In this document: in pieces, positions 62,000 through 64,000 of the stretch
Layout: every line of letters begins with the position of its first letter
How positions within the stretch are numbered: position 1 is the stretch's first letter
Source of the DNA: Chamaea fasciata
Taxonomy: Eukaryota; Chordata; Aves; Passeriformes; Sylviidae
Direction of reading: 5' to 3'
Length of the DNA: 64,000 nt
Assembly (NCBI GenBank): GCA_029207755.1
Contig: JARCOQ010000002.1
Location: 58,197,172-58,261,171 of the forward strand
Notes under the pieces: model-generated
The model's database searches: none
What the model was told of the DNA's origin: nothing
What the model saw: the letters and a program-made list of their open reading frames with translations, nothing else
Position numbers and translations under genes: made by a program

Positions 62000-62648
62000 T
62001 AATTTTTGGCATCTGAAGACTGCTAACTACATCCACTGCCTTCCCTTCATCCACTACCTGGATGATCTTGTCACAGAACAATATTAAATTGGTTAGAAAG
62101 GACTTTGTTTTCATGAATCCAGGTTGATTGTACCTGACGATTTCATTATTCTCTCAGTAGCACCCAGTACAATCTCCACCATTTTTCCAGGAACTGAAGG
62201 TAGGCAAACAGGCCTGTAGTCCCCTTGGTCTTCCTTCACATCTTTTTTTTGTAGACTGGAATAACATTGACCAGATTCTAGTCGTCAGGACCTCCACAGG
62301 CTCCCAAAGACTTTGGTAGGTGATCAAGAGGGGTCCAGCCATGACAGCTGCTATCTCTAGTAGTGCTCAGGGTTGAATCCCATCAGTCTCCATGGACCTG
62401 TAAATATCTAATTTATACAGCTGTTCCCTGAAAATTTCACTTTCCACAAGTGGAACACCAATGTTCCCACACACATATTCCTCTGACTCAGGGCATCAGG
62501 CAGCCCAATGTCTATTAAAATTACTAGAAACTGAAATAAAAGAAAAAAAAAAAAAACATTGAATGCCTCTACATTTTGTTCATCCCTATTATTCAGATGT
62601 CTTCCACAAGCATCCATCCAATATTTTCTTTAGATCTACTATTACTAT
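62000..62648 (-). pseudogene. CR1 ORF2 remnant, part right of the gap (interrupted by LTR)
   Basis: Minus-strand CR1. Reading leftward, it runs from the endonuclease/RT linker into the reverse transcriptase. The minus-strand peptide NVIPVYKK (about 62268-62245) is the conserved CR1 segment before the GNYRP-like block, which is degraded here. Plus-strand complement landmarks are 'aggcaaacaggcctgtagtc', 'ggttgaatcccatcagtctc' and 'catgaatccaggttga'. Frames are broken, so the copy is inactive. It is split at 62648 by an LTR and continues at 63104. The left limit is close to the N gap, so more of the element may lie in missing sequence. Confidence 0.88.
62645..62648 (+). repeat. 4-bp target site duplication, left copy (CTAT)
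   Basis: CTAT directly precedes the LTR left edge and recurs at 63104-63107 directly after its right edge. Removing the LTR and one copy gives uninterrupted CR1. Confidence 0.88.
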
Positions 62649-63103
62649 TGTTGCCTAGAAGGCTGATCTGAAACAGAGACTGGACAGAGCTAGAGAATAA
62701 AACAGGTATTTATTGAAAGGCCTCCAGGATCCACCTTGAACAGGACCAAGGCTCAACCAAGGCTGCACTCTGAGTCTACTACAAACACTACACCAAACCC
62801 TCCGCCCCGGTCATGAGGTCTTACATTTTTATCACTTTTGGTCCATTTGCATATTGGGGTTTAATTGTCCAATTACAGCTTCAGGTTGTGAGGTCCCATC
62901 CTTCTTGTTCCTCCCTTCAGTCCACCATTGTTTATGTTTTTCGGGCCTGAGAGTTGTCCTTGGTGTTCAGCACAAAGGGATTTGTTTTGTCTACCTACCC
63001 TGTGAAGAAAGCTTACTGACACTTAATATGAGGCTCAAAGCTACATCCCTAGGTAGCATAGAATCTGCAAATGTGAAAGCTAAAGCTAAAGCTTAAGGCA
63101 TCA
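62649..63103 (-). mobile_element. solo LTR of an endogenous retrovirus, 455 bp, inserted in CR1
   Basis: The edges are TGTTGCCT (62649-62656) and AGGCATCA (63096-63103), an 8-bp inverted repeat with one mismatch and TG...CA ends, flanked by CTAT duplications. On the minus strand an AATAAA signal lies near 62714-62709, about 60 bases before the 3' end, which gives minus orientation. Upstream on that strand are an ATGCAAAT octamer-like site (about 62853-62846) and CCAAT-like motifs. No internal retroviral genes, so it is a solo LTR. A 4-bp duplication is typical of gammaretrovirus-like (class I) elements, so this is a different lineage from the LTRs with 5-bp duplications. The 80-codon plus-strand frame 62854-63096 is not a gene. 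Confidence 0.9.
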
Positions 63104-63400
63104 CTATTAACATACTTTTAAATGCTGTTCTTATTATTCAATTTAAAATTTGAGTTTTAGTCTTTCATATCTTCACCCTGCATCCATGGACTGTGATTCT
63201 GTAATTTGTTGCAACTACTGAGCTCGCTTTCAGAAATCATAAAATTTCCTATTCATTTGGAGCTCCACAAGGAATTTCCTGTTCAGCCAAACTTGTCTTC
63301 TGCTCTGCTTACTTGTCTTACAACGTGGTGGAATTACTTGCACAGTGGAATTGCCTGATACAAAAATGAAGAACTTGATGAATAAAAGACCACTTTTGGT
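63104..63400 (-). pseudogene. CR1 ORF2 remnant, continuation after the LTR
   Basis: The CR1 copy resumes with 'ctattaacatacttttaaat', and later 'ttcagccaaacttgtcttct' and 'gctctgcttacttgtcttac', complement of the CR1 stretch upstream of the reverse transcriptase. It becomes too diverged to follow beyond about 63400. Minus orientation, same copy as 62000-62648. Confidence 0.75.
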
Positions 63401-64000
63401 CATCCTTTACACATACTGGACAGGGTTCAGATTTCTTAGGCTTCATTTGTTCATATAGCCACAAAATAATTGTCCCAAAAGAAAGGTGACTGCAACAGAT
63501 TAACATATCTTTTGGTCAAATAGTAAGTGCTGTGACCAACTACTCTCAGGATATCTGAAGTTCATCATAAACACATTGACAACTACTTGCATGAGTAAAG
63601 TAAGTAGAAATGTTTTCTTGTCAAGCTGCAAGAAAGACAGCAGAAAGGAATATTGAATATTACAATTAAGACTGTAAAACAGACAAAAATAAGTTAAAAT
63701 TATTTTGGATTTTTTTTTTTACTTTTTTTTTTTAAAAACTCCTGTTTTAGGCAATGTAACTAAAATTATAGTATTGCTGAAAAAGATGTAGATTACTAAA
63801 ACTTAAGGTCTTGCATTTTTATCCACACACATTTGAAAGAGACTTCACTGTAGTCCTCATAAATTGCATGAGGATTTCCTTCAGACTGTCTTGATCTTGT
63901 TTGTATTTGTATTTGTATATGTATTGTTTTATCATGCAGAATAAAACAACTGATTGTTATTAGCTAATTATAAAACTAATTAACTCTCACAAAGTCGAGT
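63401..64000. other. AT-rich non-coding DNA, no gene seen
   Basis: Plain AT-rich sequence to the window end, with T runs at about 63712-63732. No supported gene; more diverged CR1 sequence may extend into the first part. Confidence 0.5.

Noticed and set aside
1..64000. tRNA, rRNA, CRISPR arrays and bacterial-type operons
   Set aside because: No cloverleaf with a recognisable T-loop sequence, no rRNA-like segments and no spaced direct-repeat array were seen; the tandem repeats present are micro- and minisatellites.

Overview
The window looks like vertebrate, most likely bird, nuclear DNA. It is AT-rich and gene-poor, with no operon structure and no open frame that behaves like a bacterial or phage gene. 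CR1-type non-LTR retrotransposon fragments are the dominant interspersed repeat (eight loci on both strands), and solo LTRs of endogenous retroviruses are the second class. Both are typical of avian genomes. The LTR family at 12228-12767 and 21652-22376 resembles LTRs I associate with songbirds, so a passerine is my best guess, but that rests on memory of repeat families and not on a search.

No protein-coding gene can be called with confidence. The window is a gene desert or the inside of a very large intron. Nearly all open frames above 60 codons are explained by tetranucleotide arrays, homopolymers, C-rich LTR sequence, CR1 in sense or antisense, or chance in AT-rich DNA. Three short segments have credible splice-site architecture (2076-2191 minus, 20599-20738 plus, 45713-45804 plus). 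They are listed only as exon-like candidates.

Layout: 1-10.9 kb is AT-rich sequence with one CR1 3' tail (1144-1308), an exon-like block and several simple repeats. From 10.95 to 12.84 kb lies a long degenerate CR1 reverse-transcriptase fragment split by a 540-bp solo LTR. From 18.67 to 20.4 kb there is a CR1 3' fragment followed by unidentified GC-richer sequence. From 21.65 to 23.04 kb a second solo LTR of the same family directly abuts a 660-bp polypyrimidine tetranucleotide array with block structure. From 23.9 to 40.2 kb there are three more CR1 pieces in otherwise plain DNA. At 40.6 kb sits a small twin-hairpin repeat. From 47.45 to 48.42 kb lies a 970-bp solo LTR with an exact 5-bp target duplication. 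At 50.0-50.3 kb is a CR1 3' end, and at 56.6 kb a (GGAA)n array. A 100-N assembly gap lies at 61805-61904. From about 62.0 to 63.4 kb a minus-strand CR1 is interrupted by a 455-bp solo LTR with a 4-bp target duplication.

The best-supported results are structural: the exact ends and target duplications of the LTRs, two LTR-inside-CR1 nestings that give relative ages, and the junction between an LTR and a large triplex/G4-prone array. I found no sign of a new multi-gene system.
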